Source of the DNA: SM1-73 sp964588305
Lineage (GTDB): Bacteria > Zixibacteria > MSB-5A5 > SM1-73
Direction: 5' to 3'
Length of the DNA stretch: 64,000 nucleotides
Assembly (NCBI GenBank): GCA_964588305.1
Contig: CAZPOP010000016.1
Span: forward strand, 1 to 64,000
Shown: positions 34,670-43,855 of the stretch, piece by piece
How the letters are laid out: each line of letters opens with the position of its first letter
Position numbering within the stretch: position 1 is the first letter of the stretch
The notes under the pieces: generated by a model
The model's input: the letters and a program-made list of their open reading frames with translations, nothing else
What the model was told of the DNA's origin: nothing
Databases searched by the model: none
Position numbers and translations under genes: made by a program

Positions 34670-37060
34670 TCATTCATATCTCAGAGAGTCCACCGGGTTG
34701 GCCAGGGCAGCCCTTATCGATTGGTAACTGACCGTGGCCAGGGCAATGATTAAGACCAGAGATCCAGAGAGCAGAAATAAGGTGCAGGTGATGTGGGTGC
34801 GATAGGCGAAGGTCTCCAGCCAGCGACCGATGGTCAGATACGCAACCGGCCAGGCTATGGCGTTGGCAATGAGCACCAGTATCACTATTTCCTTACATAA
34901 CAGGCGGACTATACTGGTTACGGATGCCCCCAGAGCCTTTCTGATGCCTATTTCCTTGGTTCGCCGCTCGGCGCTGAAAGCTGCCAGGCCGAATAAACCC
35001 AAGCAGGCCACGAATACGGTAAGAAGGGAAAACGCGGTGAAGAGCATGCCCAGCTTTCTGTCGTCCTCGTAGTTTTTGCTCGTCACGTCTTCCAGAAAGG
35101 AGTACTCAAAGGGAACCTCAGGTGCGATTCGGTTCCAGATCTTCTCGACGTCAGTTATGCTTTGGCTGGTGAAGTCCGGCGGCAGTTTGGCGGCAATCAG
35201 CCGCCTGTCCTTTGTGGCAGCAAAAAGCGCCATGGGCAGGATCTCCTCGTGAAACGAGTGAAAATAGAAATCCCTCACCACGCCTACTACCTGGCATTCT
35301 TGGTCGCTTAAGTAAAGCTTGAATCCGATCGGTTCGTCCATCTCGAATTCTCTGACCGCCACCTGGTTGATCAGGATTGAGTTGCCAGCGTCCGCTGCAA
35401 ACTCCTGGGAGAAGTTCCTTCCTTTCACCAGTTGGATCCCGAAGGTCGAAAGGTAGTCCGGATCGACCCGCATACCGTGCAAAAGGGTTGGATCCTGGTC
35501 CAGTTTATCTTGAGGGCGGAGGCCGAAGAGATGGTGTCTTGGCTCTCCGGGAGCGCAGTCGGTCACGGTAACCGATGAGGCCAAGCCGCTTCCCAGGATT
35601 TCGGCCTTAACCAGCTCCTGTTTCTCCGGGGAAACTTCTTGTCCCGCGTCTATCAAAAGGATATTCTTATTATCAAATCCCAATTCGGTAGTCAAGGCAT
35701 AGTCGATCTGCTGGTAGACGGCCAATGTCACGCACAAAAGGGCGATGGCGATTATGAATTGAAAAGCAACCAGGAACCTTCTGAGAAAGGATTTCGATCG
35801 GGTGCCGAAGACCTCACCCCTTAGAATCGAGGAAGGCTGGAATCTCGACAGCACCAATGCCGGGTAACTTCCGGAGAGCAGCCCCACGATCACGATCATG
35901 GCAAACATTGACAGCAAAAGCAGTGGATCGCCGAAGATGCTGATCTCCAGTTGCTGCTCTATGAAAGCTTCCAATCGGGGTTTGGCCATCTCAAAAAGCG
36001 CGACGCCAAAGACCATCGAAATGAGGGTCAGCAGAATCGATTCGCTCAGGAATTGCCTGACCAGCTGAAACCGAAATGCGCCCAGAACCTTTCGAATTCC
36101 CACCTCCCTGACCCGGTGAGAGACCCTGGCGGTGGAGAGATTGACAAAGTTGATGCAAGCGACCAGCAGGATCAGAAATGCCACACATCCGAAAACGTAA
36201 AGGTAAATCGGGTCGCCGTTTGGAGGCAGCTCGTAGCTTAGATTCGAGTGCAGATAGATATGCTTTAATGGTTGAAGTTGGAGCAGGTAGTTTTTAGCTT
36301 CGTCCTCGCCCATATGTTGCTGCAAAAGTGCGGGGAGCTTCTTCTCGATTTCTGCGGGATTGGCGCCTTCCCTCAAGAGCACATAGGTGTAATCCTGAAA
36401 AAGGTCAGTCCACGACTGGGTGTCCATCCCGATCTTTTCAAGAGTGGAGTACGAGATTACGAAATCTGTCTTCAATTGTGTATTGGCGGGAATCTTCTCG
36501 AAAACCCCTGTAATCTGCAAATCGTATTCCTCTTTCACCCGGATGGTCTTCCCGATTGGACTCCGGTTGCCGAAATGAAGCTCCCCCAGTTCCTGGGATA
36601 TGATCACCGAATAAGGCGCTTCCAGAGCGGTTTGAGGGTTGCCTTCCTTCAGGGGCAAGGTAAAGATCTTCAGGAAGTCAGGCTCCGCGGCCAATCCCTC
36701 CCTCTCCTCAACCATCCCATCCTGCTTGAATTCGAGGGGCAAGGTCCATAGACGACCTCCAAGCCGTCTGATCCTCACCACCCGTTCGATCTCCGGAAAA
36801 GCTTCCTTTGCAGCCGGTCCGACTGCGGGCATTATGCTGGCCATGGACACCTGGGAACCCCCAAGAGCCCATAGGCCATCGATTCGGTAGATCCGGTCTT
36901 TGTTTCGGTGGCAATTCTCGAAACTCAGTTCGTTGTTTATGTAACCGATGATAAGCAGGCATCCGGCCAGCCCGATGGCCAAGCCCAGTATATTGATCGC
37001 GGTATAGAGTTTTTGTCTGGTCAGATTTCGTACCGCCGAATTGATGTAATTTCTAAACAC
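34670..37060 (-). CDS. FtsX/MacB-type ABC permease, array member 1
   Basis: The 796-residue paralogue shows TAINILGLAIGLAGCLLIIGY, CINFVNLSTARVSHRVREVGIRKVLGAF and RTKEIGIRKALGASVTSIVRLL, ending NPVDSLRYE. It is the first complete permease after the adaptor and first ATPase. A 90-base gap in front of it contains what looks like the tail of a lost fifth permease (37075-37150). Confidence 0.9.
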   Translation of the reverse strand: MFRNYINSAVRNLTRQKLYTAINILGLAIGLAGCLLIIGYINNELSFENCHRNKDRIYRIDGLWALGGSQVSMASIMPAVGPAAKEAFPEIERVVRIRRLGGRLWTLPLEFKQDGMVEEREGLAAEPDFLKIFTLPLKEGNPQTALEAPYSVIISQELGELHFGNRSPIGKTIRVKEEYDLQITGVFEKIPANTQLKTDFVISYSTLEKIGMDTQSWTDLFQDYTYVLLREGANPAEIEKKLPALLQQHMGEDEAKNYLLQLQPLKHIYLHSNLSYELPPNGDPIYLYVFGCVAFLILLVACINFVNLSTARVSHRVREVGIRKVLGAFRFQLVRQFLSESILLTLISMVFGVALFEMAKPRLEAFIEQQLEISIFGDPLLLLSMFAMIVIVGLLSGSYPALVLSRFQPSSILRGEVFGTRSKSFLRRFLVAFQFIIAIALLCVTLAVYQQIDYALTTELGFDNKNILLIDAGQEVSPEKQELVKAEILGSGLASSVTVTDCAPGEPRHHLFGLRPQDKLDQDPTLLHGMRVDPDYLSTFGIQLVKGRNFSQEFAADAGNSILINQVAVREFEMDEPIGFKLYLSDQECQVVGVVRDFYFHSFHEEILPMALFAATKDRRLIAAKLPPDFTSQSITDVEKIWNRIAPEVPFEYSFLEDVTSKNYEDDRKLGMLFTAFSLLTVFVACLGLFGLAAFSAERRTKEIGIRKALGASVTSIVRLLCKEIVILVLIANAIAWPVAYLTIGRWLETFAYRTHITCTLFLLSGSLVLIIALATVSYQSIRAALANPVDSLRYE

Positions 37061-37074
37061 GTCTTTTGTCCTCC

Positions 37075-37150
37075 TTATTCATGCCATTCCGCTTCCGCCG
37101 GGTTAGTCAGGATACCGGGAGGCGGTGAAAGCTCCGCTTTTGCCTGGGCA
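37075..37150 (-). pseudogene. Remnant of a fifth permease C-terminus
   Basis: On the minus strand, directly after the stop of the first ATPase gene, about 24 codons read SAQAKAEL...ILTNPAEAEWHE and then stop at 37075. The four intact permeases end in the same place with the pattern S-x-Q-x-(I/A)-(R/K)-A-A-L-(A/T)-N-P-x-(D/E)-(S/T)-L-R-Y-E. The match in order and in the distance to the stop suggests a deleted fifth copy. The fragment is short, so chance is possible. Confidence 0.45.
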
Positions 37151-37840
37151 CTAGAGATGGAACTTCTCCCTGATGTTCTCCGTGACGACATGTCCGTCAA
37201 AGAGGTTGATGGTCCTTTGCCCGCACTCGGCGTAGGCGGGTGAGTGAGTTACCATGACGATGGTGGTGCCCGCTTCGTTCAGCGCGCTCAAGAGCTGCAT
37301 GACTTCATCACCGTGTCTGGAATCTAAGTTCCCGGTGGGCTCGTCTGCTAAGATCAGTTTGGGATTGGCCACCACCGCTCGGGCCACCGCCACTCTCTGT
37401 TGCTGTCCTCCAGAGAGCTGTTGGGGGAAGTGATTCCGGCGGGCCATTATCTGCGTCTGCTCCAAGACCTCTTCAACCCGCTTTCTCCTTTGAGAGGAAG
37501 AGATTCCCAGATAAAGCAGAGGTAGTTCCACATTCTCGAACACGGTAAGCTCGTCGATCAGATTGAAACTCTGAAACACGAAGCCGAGGCTTCCCTTTCT
37601 GAGATTGGCTCTCTTCCTCTCGGAATACCTGGACACCTCCGTCCCCAGAAGATGATACTCGCCCTCGCTGGGATTATCCAGAAGCCCCAAGAGATTCAGA
37701 AGGGTGGATTTGCCGCATCCGGACGGACCCATGATGGCGACGAATTCTCCTTCCTTGATCTCAAGATTGATGTTCTCCAGGGCCGTCGTCTCGACCTCCT
37801 CGGTGGTGTAGATCTTCTTCAAATTCACTATTCGAATCAT
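37151..37840 (-). CDS. ABC transporter ATPase of the MacB/LolD class (first)
   Basis: The 229-residue ATPase has Walker A GPSGCGKSTLLN, signature LSGGQQQRVAVARAV and Walker B LILADEPTGNLDSRHG, all intact. It starts 11 bases after the adaptor gene with GGAGCG upstream and is of the short family typical of MacB and LolD partners. It is the general energiser for permeases 1 and 2, while the second ATPase (31569) sits with permeases 3 and 4. Confidence 0.95.
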   Translation of the reverse strand: MIRIVNLKKIYTTEEVETTALENINLEIKEGEFVAIMGPSGCGKSTLLNLLGLLDNPSEGEYHLLGTEVSRYSERKRANLRKGSLGFVFQSFNLIDELTVFENVELPLLYLGISSSQRRKRVEEVLEQTQIMARRNHFPQQLSGGQQQRVAVARAVVANPKLILADEPTGNLDSRHGDEVMQLLSALNEAGTTIVMVTHSPAYAECGQRTINLFDGHVVTENIREKFHL

Positions 37841-37851
37841 GGAACGCTCCT

Positions 37852-39108
37852 TTATCTGTCTTTGAACGTGAGTTTATCGAAATCCCCAAACGTGTCGTAT
37901 GATGAGGTGATAACGCACTCTCCCGGTTCCAGGCCCTCCAACACCTCGTAGACCTGGGTATTGTACCTGCCCAGCCGGATTTTGCGCTTGGTGGCAAACT
38001 CTCCTGATTCATCCAACACATATGCCCAGTTCCCCCCAGTATCATTATAGAATCCTCCTCGGGCCAGCATAACTGCCTGAGACAGCTCGCCTAAGGCAAG
38101 TCTTATCTGAACGCTTTGCCCTCTTCTCATTCCCTCAGGTTCTGTATCCATGAACTCCATATCCACCTGGAATCTTCCGTCCCTCACCTCGGGATAAACC
38201 TTGGAACTTGCCACCCGGTATGTCTTTCCTGCTATCTTCACCTCACCCTCCTGTCCAGTGCTGATCCTGGAGATATAATATTCATCCACGTTGGCGCTGA
38301 TCTTGAATCCCTCCAGCACGTCGATCTGCCCCAGCCGCTCGCCCGAGGCCTTTAACTGACCCACCTCTGCGTTGAGAGAAGTGAGATGTCCGGCAATAGG
38401 GGCCGTGAGGACCAAATTCTCCAGCTTGTGCCTGATGATTTTCAGATTGGCCTGCATCCTGTCGATTGATGCCTCCAGCTGTTTTATCTGGATAGCCCGA
38501 AGGGTCGAATCCTGTTTCTGGGTCTCAAGAGTCAATTCTCTTTTCCTGTTCCAGTACTCATATTCATCTTGCGCCTGCTCATATTCGTGCTGCGAGATCA
38601 ACCCCTTCTCCTTCAGTTTTACGCACTGCTGATGTTTTCGTTTCGCATCCCCGATCTGGCGATCGATCTCCAGAAGATCTGCCCGAAGCATGAGAGTGTT
38701 CTGCTCCATGAGAAGCCGGGTGTTGCGCAGGTTGTTCATCTGCTCGAAGAGCTGGGCTTCCCGGTACATGACGTCAAGATGGAGATCGGTGTTGTCCAGC
38801 TGGAGAATCCTGTCCCCCAGGTTGAGATAGCTTCCCTCCTCCAGAAACACCTGTACCACCGTCCCTCCCTGGGTGGCGTCAAGATAGAATGTTTTGATCG
38901 GAACTATAGTTCCGCTGACCGCGATGAACTCCTGAAAATCGCCGAACTCCACCTCTGAGATGGTCAATTTGCTGGACTCAATCCTGAGATTGGAGCCACC
39001 GCCGACCGTCAAAAGCCCATAGGCCACAAGGAGGACGAAGATCGTCGTACCGGACATCCAGGCGATCTTTTTGGGCGTCCATTTCTTCTTTGGTATGATG
39101 CGATCCAT
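37852..39108 (-). CDS. Periplasmic adaptor (HlyD/MacA family)
   Basis: The 418-residue protein is the membrane-fusion partner of the array. It has an N-terminal membrane helix (about 14-36, TIFVLLVAYGLLTVG), a lipoyl-like segment (GTIVPIKTFYLDATQGG), a long coiled coil (about 100-215, EIDRQIGDAKRKHQQC and ASIDRMQANLKIIRHKLE), the second lipoyl half (LTAPIAGHLTSL) and a beta-barrel domain. It is the first intact gene of the operon behind the sigma-54-type promoter. One adaptor must serve four permeases, unless others lie elsewhere. A truncated copy of its own N-terminus sits just upstream. Confidence 0.92.
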   Translation of the reverse strand: MDRIIPKKKWTPKKIAWMSGTTIFVLLVAYGLLTVGGGSNLRIESSKLTISEVEFGDFQEFIAVSGTIVPIKTFYLDATQGGTVVQVFLEEGSYLNLGDRILQLDNTDLHLDVMYREAQLFEQMNNLRNTRLLMEQNTLMLRADLLEIDRQIGDAKRKHQQCVKLKEKGLISQHEYEQAQDEYEYWNRKRELTLETQKQDSTLRAIQIKQLEASIDRMQANLKIIRHKLENLVLTAPIAGHLTSLNAEVGQLKASGERLGQIDVLEGFKISANVDEYYISRISTGQEGEVKIAGKTYRVASSKVYPEVRDGRFQVDMEFMDTEPEGMRRGQSVQIRLALGELSQAVMLARGGFYNDTGGNWAYVLDESGEFATKRKIRLGRYNTQVYEVLEGLEPGECVITSSYDTFGDFDKLTFKDR

Positions 39109-39322
39109 CCTTTATCCTCAATTCAAGGAACGAGTCATCGAAAACATCAATCTCCATCGAGATCGTCACCTGACTGCATTCCAGCCGCAGCGTCCAACTC
39201 CCGCCAATCATCGCCAGGGTGCAGAAGAAAACGAGAAGGAGGGCCGCTGTACCACAAATCCAAGCCAACTCGACGGGAATCATTCTTCTGTTTTTTATGT
39301 CGCGTTTCATTTCTGAATCCAA
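39109..39322 (-). pseudogene. Truncated duplicate of the adaptor N-terminus
   Basis: From ATG 39322 (or 39310) the frame reads a Lys/Arg-rich start, then AWICGTAALLLVFFCTLAMIGGSWTLRLE in pieces that line up with AWMSGTTIFVLLVAYGLLTVGGGSNLRIE of the adaptor: W, GT, LL, GGS, LR, E, S and TIS are in the same order. After VTISMEIDVFDDSFLEL the similarity ends, and the frame runs into the adaptor gene out of phase. It is best read as a decayed tandem duplicate. A real small membrane protein cannot be excluded because the frame is open for 114 codons. Confidence 0.6.
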
Positions 39323-39381
39323 GTCAGAACTATCAAAAAACTTCGTTTCCAGAACTGAACTCTTTCTTAGTTATTGTATTG

Positions 39382-39397
39382 AGCAAATAAGATGCCG
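39382..39397 (-). promoter_or_regulatory. Sigma-54-type promoter of the ABC permease operon
   Basis: On the minus strand the sequence reads CGGCAT-CTTAT-TTGCT, with GG (39396-39395) and GC (39384-39383) ten bases apart, against the consensus TGGCAC-N5-TTGCA. It precedes the adaptor fragment by about 60 bases. The neighbouring NtrC-type regulator explains why such a promoter is used. A short dyad TTGT-GAA-ACAA at 39460-39470, about 70 bases upstream, could be the activator site. Confidence 0.65.
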
Positions 39398-39601
39398 AGG
39401 CAGCTAAGTCGTGTAAAGTCAAACAGATCGGCAAAGCTGCTGTAAATATAAGTATCCGGTTGTGAAACAATTGCTGTTCGATTCCGTACAGTATAGTAAC
39501 AGAGAAGAAAGAGTCTGAATGTGAAATGGCGATCTCGAATCTGAGTCTGCAGTCCAAGCCGCTTGACATCATTCAAGCGGCGAGATTCTGAAGAGATGGA
39601 A

Positions 39602-40981
39602 ATGAGTGATATCGGATCAGGCAGGATATTGGTAGTTGACGACGACGAGGACGTGTTGAGGGCAGCCCGGCTCCTTCTGAAACGCCACGTGTCACTGGTT
39701 CGCACTGAGAAGGAACCTAAGAGGCTTCCTTCTCTTCTGGACAGGGAGGACTATGACTTGATTCTCCTGGACATGAATTTCGCCCGCGACGTCTCCAGTG
39801 GCCAGGAGGGATTTGACTGGTTGGGCAAGATCCTGCAAATCGATCCTATGGCCGTGGTGATCCTGATCACGGCTTACGGAGACGTGGAGATGGCGGTGCA
39901 GGCCATAAAGGCGGGAGCTTTTGATTTCGTGCAGAAACCGTGGCAAAACGAAAAGCTTTTGGCAACCGTCTCTGCAGGGATGAAATTAAAATGGTCACAG
40001 GCCAAGGTGGAGAGTCTCAAGTCCAGAGAGAAGCAGCTTTACGCTGATCTCAATCAGAAATTTCAGGATTTCATCGGAGACTCAGCAGCAATGCACCAGG
40101 TTTTCTCAACCATTCGAAAAGTTGCCGGGACCGATGCCAACGTTTTGATCTTGGGTGAGAACGGGACTGGAAAGGAACTGGTGGCAAGGGAGATTCATCG
40201 ACAATCCTCCAGGTCCGATGAAGCCTTTATTTCCGTGGATATGGGGGCCGTAGCGGAGACCCTTTTTGAGAGCGAACTGTTCGGTCATCTCAAAGGAGCG
40301 TTCACCGATGCTAAGGAAAACCGGGCGGGGAGATTCGAGATGGCATCAGGAGGCACCCTCTTTTTGGATGAGATAGGGAATCTTCATCTCCCGCTTCAGG
40401 CAAAGCTTTTGGCCGCCCTGCAGAACCGCCTGGTGACCCGGGTGGGCTCCAACACGCCCATATCCATAGACATCAGGCTGATTTGCGCCACCAACATGCA
40501 AATTCATGAGATGGTGGAACAAAACCGCTTTCGCCAGGATCTGCTTTACCGAATCAACACGGTGGAGATAGAGCTTCCCCCTCTTCGAGAACACACCGAG
40601 GATATTCCTCTTTTGGCCAATCACTTTCTGGACATCTATTGCAGGAAATACAAAAAGTCAACCAAGAAGATTCAGGCGTCGACTCTAAAAAGACTTGAGA
40701 AGTACGATTGGCCGGGCAACGTTAGGGAGCTGCGGCATGCGGTGGAGAGGGCAGTGATCATGACCGATTCGGATGCGCTGGGGCCGGAGGACTTCTTTCT
40801 CCCGGATTCAAGGACCACCAGGGACGGTGTGACGCTGGACACCTACAATCTGGGCGAGGTCGAAGAGAAGGTAATCCGGGCCGTTCTGATTAAATACCAG
40901 GGCAACATCTCCCATGCAGCCAAGGAACTCGGCCTCACCAGAACCTCACTTTATCGGAGAATGCAGAAATATGGCCTTTAG
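39602..40981 (+). CDS. NtrC-type sigma-54 response regulator
   Basis: The 459-residue regulator has a receiver domain (phospho-acceptor Asp57 in LILLDMNF, KPW at the end), a sigma-54 AAA+ domain (GENGTGKELVAREIH, GTLFLDEIGN) and a Fis-type HTH (GNISHAAKELGLTRTSLYRRM). The sigma-54 contact loop reads GAFTDA instead of GAFTGA, a variant seen in related regulators. The start is uncertain: ATG 39602 with AAGAG about seven bases upstream is chosen, while ATG 39596 and TTG 39563 are in frame. It is divergent from the ABC array and probably activates it. The sensor kinase gene overlaps its 3' end. Confidence 0.92.
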   Translation: MSDIGSGRILVVDDDEDVLRAARLLLKRHVSLVRTEKEPKRLPSLLDREDYDLILLDMNFARDVSSGQEGFDWLGKILQIDPMAVVILITAYGDVEMAVQAIKAGAFDFVQKPWQNEKLLATVSAGMKLKWSQAKVESLKSREKQLYADLNQKFQDFIGDSAAMHQVFSTIRKVAGTDANVLILGENGTGKELVAREIHRQSSRSDEAFISVDMGAVAETLFESELFGHLKGAFTDAKENRAGRFEMASGGTLFLDEIGNLHLPLQAKLLAALQNRLVTRVGSNTPISIDIRLICATNMQIHEMVEQNRFRQDLLYRINTVEIELPPLREHTEDIPLLANHFLDIYCRKYKKSTKKIQASTLKRLEKYDWPGNVRELRHAVERAVIMTDSDALGPEDFFLPDSRTTRDGVTLDTYNLGEVEEKVIRAVLIKYQGNISHAAKELGLTRTSLYRRMQKYGL

Positions 40982-42329
40982 ATCCTTTCGCTTAATCTGC
41001 ATCGTGAGGATCATACTGCTCGCCGCTACCATTCTCCTATTGGTCTACCTCATTCGCGAAACCTCACTTCTGGCAACCAGCCTTATCGTGGGGGCAGCGA
41101 TAGTGGCTCAGGTTGTTTCCTTGGTTCACTACGTGGAGAAAACCAACCGGGATTTAACCAGATTCTTAGCCTCCATAAGATACTCTGACTTCTCTCAGGC
41201 CTTTACCAGCGGTCAGAGAGGGTGCTCCTTTGAGAAGCTGAATGCGGCCTTTGCCGACGTGATCTCCGAGTTCCAGAAGGCTCGATCAGAGAAGGAAACT
41301 CAGTACCGGTATCTTCAAACCCTGGTCCAACACATCGGATTGGGAATTTTGTCTTTCGATCAGACCGGTAAGGTCGACCTGATCAACAACACGGCAAAGA
41401 GACTGCTGCGGGTGACTCACCTACGCAATATCAGTGCGCTGAGGGCGTTTTCCTCGCCTCTGGTGGAAACCCTCACAAGTGCCAGGACGGGAGAGAAGGC
41501 ACTGGTGAAGATCGATCATGGTGACGTAAGTCTTACCCTTGCCATATATCCAACCGAGTTCAGAATTCCCGGCCGGACCATTACTCTTGTCTCCATGCAG
41601 GACATTGAAAACGAACTGGCCGAACAAGAGATGGCCGCGTGGCAGAAGTTGATCCGGGTTCTGACCCATGAGATAATGAACTCGGTCACGCCCATAGCAT
41701 CCCTCGCCTCGACTGTGAGCGATTTGGTAAAACAGTCAGAGGAATCCAGGACCGATGATTCGGTGCAGCTCGGCGTGGAGACCAGGGAGGACATCCGAGA
41801 AGCCGCAGCTACTATTCAGAAGAGGAGCCAGGGGCTTCTGCACTTCATAGATGCGTACCGAAACCTGACAAAAATCCCAAAACCCAATTTCGAGATATTC
41901 GGAGTCTCAGAACTGCTTGAGCGGGTGGCACAGCTTTTTAAAAACCAGTTAGATGAGAGTGGTATAAACTTGAGAATCGAGGTCGATCCGAAAAGTCTCG
42001 AGCTGACGGCCGATCCACAGTTGATAGAACAGGTACTGATAAACCTGATCCTGAACGCTATCGAGGCGCTGGAGAACAGACCGGAGGGGAGAATCGAGCT
42101 TCGCTCCCGGTTGGATGAACGAGGCAGGGCGCTGATCACCGTAACGGATAACGGTCAGGGTATCCCCCAGGAGGGCAAAGAAAAGATATTCACTCCCTTC
42201 TTTACCACCAAGAAAGGCGGATCAGGCATAGGCCTGAGTCTGTCCCGGCAGATCATGCGACTCCATAAGGGAAGCATTGCATTCAAATCGACTCCCGATG
42301 AGACGACAGTATTTACGCTGCGATTCTGA
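40971..42329 (+). CDS. NtrY-like membrane sensor histidine kinase
   Basis: The start is taken at ATG 40971, overlapping the regulator stop by 11 bases (GGAG lies about 11 bases upstream). The 452 residues have two close N-terminal helices with almost no periplasmic loop (LICIVRIILLAATILLLVYL and SLLATSLIVGAAIVAQVVSL), a HAMP-like/PAS segment (YLQTLVQHIGLGILSFDQTGKV), HisKA with LTHEIMNSVTPIASL, and an ATPase domain (NLILNAIEAL, DNGQGIP, GSGIGLSLSRQIM). This type senses membrane or cytoplasmic state, not a periplasmic ligand. It is the likely partner of the regulator at 39602. Confidence 0.92.
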   Translation: MAFRSFRLICIVRIILLAATILLLVYLIRETSLLATSLIVGAAIVAQVVSLVHYVEKTNRDLTRFLASIRYSDFSQAFTSGQRGCSFEKLNAAFADVISEFQKARSEKETQYRYLQTLVQHIGLGILSFDQTGKVDLINNTAKRLLRVTHLRNISALRAFSSPLVETLTSARTGEKALVKIDHGDVSLTLAIYPTEFRIPGRTITLVSMQDIENELAEQEMAAWQKLIRVLTHEIMNSVTPIASLASTVSDLVKQSEESRTDDSVQLGVETREDIREAAATIQKRSQGLLHFIDAYRNLTKIPKPNFEIFGVSELLERVAQLFKNQLDESGINLRIEVDPKSLELTADPQLIEQVLINLILNAIEALENRPEGRIELRSRLDERGRALITVTDNGQGIPQEGKEKIFTPFFTTKKGGSGIGLSLSRQIMRLHKGSIAFKSTPDETTVFTLRF

Positions 42330-42645
42330 TGCCTCCGGTTGCGGACTAAACCTGGCGATTCGATCCAACAACGCGTATGGTTTCCCCTCAGTTTCATTTC
42401 TGCTCACCGCGTATTAAACTGGACGGATTTGAAATGGCATACTATCGTCTCAGCCCTTCCCATGCCATTTCCTTTTCTGCAAAGCAGATAGAACAAAGGT
42501 GCGTTACCTGTATTTCCGGGTCTTTGATAACGAATACTGAAGTTGCCCGTCCTTCCCACAGGAGTTTTTCTAAAAAGCTAACTTTCCTAATCAAGATCGT
42601 TTTTTATTGACTTTAGCTTCGTGTTGCCGTATAATTGATCTAGTT
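42330..42645. other. Intergenic region before tRNA-Leu
   Basis: The 316 bases contain no supported gene or hairpin terminator. The only clear signal is the tRNA promoter at 42607-42635. Confidence 0.5.
42607..42635 (+). promoter_or_regulatory. Promoter of tRNA-Leu
   Basis: TTGACT (42607-42612) and a perfect TATAAT (42630-42635) with 17 bases between them; the tRNA starts 11 bases later. Confidence 0.8.
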
Positions 42646-42731
42646 GCCGGAGTGGTGAAATTGGTAGACGCGCCGGACTCAAAATCCGGTGAGGCTTAAA
42701 CCTCGTGTCGGTTCGACTCCGACCTCCGGCA
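42646..42731 (+). tRNA. tRNA-Leu (anticodon CAA)
   Basis: An 86-nt class II tRNA. The acceptor stem is GCCGGAG with CTCCGGC plus discriminator A. The anticodon arm is CCGGA-CTCAAAA-TCCGG with anticodon CAA at 42680-42682. The long variable arm is GAGGCTTAAACCTC and the T arm GTCGGTTCGACTCCGAC. CCA is not encoded. It reads UUG codons. Confidence 0.97.
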
Positions 42732-43328
42732 TTGACTAACCGACACGAATGGACATTTCCAAAAGGCTTTTACTTCATATCTACCTTAAAGTTACCAGAA
42801 CCAAGGCAGTGCTGCGACAGAGGCAAACGAAGGGATTCGGACCGAGGATCATTCACATAGCGTCGAAAGAATTTCAGGTTGGCCTACCATGCCGCTTGCC
42901 ATATGTCCTGCCGTATCGGAGGGCGGTGGAACCACGAGAGCCTCCCTGATCCAGAGAACGGAAGCCCTTAAAGGGAGTGAGGTAGTCCCCACGGACGCCA
43001 AGCCATCAAACATGACAGGAATACGTAGAAGATTCTCCGAATCTGCAAGAAGCGGGGACAGCCACCGCCTGCGGGGTCAAAAGTAAAAGTAAAAAGACCA
43101 AAGGGAATGCGTTTCAGATTCTGAGACTTTTTTGGACGCCCGACCGAACCCAAGCCCTCAATCCCAGTATCCAATCTGGAGCGAGCGAAAACGTACCCGA
43201 CCTTCGTTTTTCTGTATGACTAAGCCAAAGCAGTTCGCTAAATTGAAAAGCATAATCGACGAACAGAGGTATGGCGTTCAGTGAAGTAGCTGTCAAAGAA
43301 TGATTTTAGGTGGAGAAGTACTCAAAAT

Positions 43329-43408
43329 GGGGGAGGCTCAGATCTTACAGGGTTATAAGCTACGACCCGGTCCCCACAAAACCTGCGGGGACTAGTCTGA
43401 GCTCCCCC
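43329..43408. repeat. Hairpin-bounded element 1
   Basis: Left arm GGGGGAGGCTCAGA (43329-43342) pairs with right arm TCTGAGCTCCCCC (43396-43408) with one bulge. An inner GTCCCC...GGGGA pair gives a second stem. Confidence 0.65.
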
Positions 43409-43622
43409 TCTGAAATGCACATTTCTGATGAAGGAGGGGGGGCACCGACCCCCAACCACCTTTCCGAATACCCTATATACCGCAAGAAAAGCCTTGATCT
43501 GTTTTTAGGGTTGACTGAGCCGAGCTGATTTCGTAAACTGAAAATGTGAATCGGTCAAGACAGATTGCCGTCTCTTGAGATGGAGTTCCGTGGAACGATT
43601 CCGGAGAGGAGAGCTTGCAATT

Positions 43623-43760
43623 GGGGGAGATCTCAGATCGACAGGCCAACTCACCTCTTTCTGCCCTACTGGGGCGATTCTATGGGATCGGAGTGGAACT
43701 CACAGAGGCTACCCTTCTGTACACAGATCCCTCTTGTTGAAATTCTCTGAGATCTTCCCC
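43623..43760. repeat. Hairpin-bounded element 2
   Basis: Left arm GGGGGAGATCTCAGA (43623-43637) pairs with TCTGAGATCTTCCCC (43746-43760), 14 of 15 positions. Confidence 0.7.
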
Positions 43761-43777
43761 TATGAAAGGATTGTTCT

Positions 43778-43855
43778 AAGGGAGCTCAGAATGCTCATGG
43801 AAGAGAGGCGGTAGATAAAGGTTATGTGAACCGTCCGCTTTATCTGAGCTCCCTT
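43778..43855. repeat. Hairpin-bounded element 3
   Basis: Arms AAGGGAGCTCAGA (43778-43790) and TCTGAGCTCCCTT (43843-43855) pair perfectly over 13 bp. An inner GGCGG...CCGTCC pair is present. It lies 17 bases after element 2. Confidence 0.75.

Noticed and set aside
42646..42731. tRNA-Leu as the attachment site of an island
   Set aside because: I saw no second copy of the tRNA 3' end downstream and no integrase gene in the window.
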